Origin: Thermohalobaculum sp964475765 | GTDB taxonomy: Bacteria; Pseudomonadota; Alphaproteobacteria; Rhodobacterales; Rhodobacteraceae | NCBI GenBank assembly: GCA_964475765.1 | Contig: CAYYZH010000024.1 | Location: 1 to 31,683, forward strand | Direction of reading: 5' to 3' | Length of the DNA: 31,683 nucleotides | Part shown: in pieces, positions 30,961-31,683 of the stretch | How positions within the stretch are numbered: the stretch's first letter is position 1 | How the letters are laid out: each line of letters opens with the position of its first letter | The notes under the pieces: model-generated | What the model was told of the DNA's origin: nothing | The model's database searches: none | The model's input: the letters and a program-made list of their open reading frames with translations, nothing else | Program-made: the position numbers and the translations under genes

Positions 30961-31683
30961 TCAGAGGTCTTCGTCGATCTCGCCAGGCGATTTTCCCACG
31001 ACATCCTGCGCCAGAGCAGCAGCCATGAAAGGGTCAAGCGCTCCGTCGAGAACGCCCTGACTGTCCGATGTCTCGACCTTGGTGCGCAGATCTTTGACCA
31101 TCTGATAGGGCTGCAGCACGTAGGACCGGATCTGGTGGCCCCAGCCGATGTCGGACTTGGCGTCATGCGCGTCCTGAATGGCCTGGGTCTTCTTTTTCAT
31201 CTCGATGTCATAGAGCCGCGCCCGCAGCGCCTTCATGGCGATGTCACGGTTCTGATGCTGCGACTTCTCCGAGGAGGTCACCACGATACCTGTAGGCACA
31301 TGGGTGATGCGAACTGCGGAGTCTGTTGTGTTGACGTGCTGGCCGCCCGCTCCGGAAGAGCGGTAGGTATCGACCCGAAGATCGCTCGGGTTGATATCGA
31401 TCTCGATCGTATCGTCGATCACGGGATAGACCCACACCGAACTGAACGAGGTATGACGCCGGGCGTTGCTATCGAACGGGCTGATGCGCACCAGCCGATG
31501 CACACCGGACTCGGTCTTGAGCCACCCAAACGCACTGTCGCCCTTGACCTGATAGGTGGCAGACTTGATCCCGGCCTCATCGCCCGGGGTCTCCGACTGA
31601 AGCTCGATTTTGTAACCGCGGCTCTCGGCCCAGCGAACATACATTCGCGCCAGCATCGAGGCCCAATCGCAGCTCTCCGTGCC
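30961..31683 (-). CDS. prfB: Peptide chain release factor 2 (RF2), C-terminal part
   Basis: The frame is open to the window edge, so the N-terminus is missing; about 240 residues are visible. RF2 releases the finished peptide at UGA and UAA codons. The peptidyl-hydrolysis motif GGQ is in SSGAGGQHVNTTDSAVRITH. The stop-codon recognition SPF tripeptide is in VRISPFDSNARRH, which marks RF2 rather than RF1. The entry sequence GTESCDWASMLARMYVRW matches the RF2 segment before the central domain (commonly SQDW; here SCDW). The C-terminus is normal. Any programmed frameshift near codon 25 would lie outside the window. Confidence 0.96.
   Translation of the reverse strand, partial: GTESCDWASMLARMYVRWAESRGYKIELQSETPGDEAGIKSATYQVKGDSAFGWLKTESGVHRLVRISPFDSNARRHTSFSSVWVYPVIDDTIEIDINPSDLRVDTYRSSGAGGQHVNTTDSAVRITHVPTGIVVTSSEKSQHQNRDIAMKALRARLYDIEMKKKTQAIQDAHDAKSDIGWGHQIRSYVLQPYQMVKDLRTKVETSDSQGVLDGALDPFMAAALAQDVVGKSPGEIDEDL

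Overview
The window is a GC-rich chromosomal segment from an alphaproteobacterium, most likely of the Rhodobacteraceae/Roseobacter group. The signs are a MipZ division ATPase, an ATP12-type F1-ATPase assembly chaperone, a Cys-less L31, a phasin, adjacent clpS and clpA, and many periplasmic-binding-protein transporters. No phage, insertion sequence, CRISPR array, rRNA or tRNA was seen. A run of 100 Ns (28151-28250) shows that this is a draft assembly.

Left third (1-9.9 kb), mostly housekeeping. On the minus strand a HAD phosphatase and the ATP12 chaperone are translationally coupled. On the plus strand come rpmE, then mipZ and ugd (UDP-glucose dehydrogenase). A minus-strand D,D-carboxypeptidase with a SPOR-like C-terminus follows. 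Then come a phasin gene with a strong promoter and a 15-bp palindrome, clpS, and clpA preceded by a candidate sigma-32 promoter.

Signalling and small-molecule block (9.9-17.6 kb). A Crp/Fnr-type regulator lies behind a perfect TGTGA-N6-TCACA site. It converges on a two-gene signalling unit: a soluble histidine kinase, and a receiver domain fused to a kinase-like domain that lacks the His and the G boxes. Next are a hemolysin III/PAQR membrane protein, xanthine phosphoribosyltransferase, a BMP-family purine-nucleoside-type binding protein without its transporter, a LysM-TRAP binding-protein fusion without a TRAP permease, and a glutathione S-transferase.

Transport block (17.6-30.1 kb). A long minus-strand operon reads livK-livH-livM-livG-livF, then an HpcH/HpaI aldolase, an FMN 2-hydroxyacid dehydrogenase and the GST. 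Nearly all junctions within it overlap or are very short, so it looks like one uptake-and-degradation unit for an unknown acid. Divergent from it is an oligopeptide-type ABC operon: two permeases, a fused double ATPase broken by the N-gap, and a Tat-type binding protein.

Right end (30.1-31.7 kb). There is a 99-aa secreted protein, a 57-aa protein with a very similar translation start region, and the C-terminal part of release factor 2 (prfB) running off the window.

The observations most worth a second look are the kinase/receiver-pseudokinase/Crp cluster with its built-in Crp site, the LysM-TRAP fusion, the paired hairpin repeats flanking the liv genes, the GNRA-like hairpin whose loop is the stop codon of the ABC ATPase gene, and the small CX4C protein.
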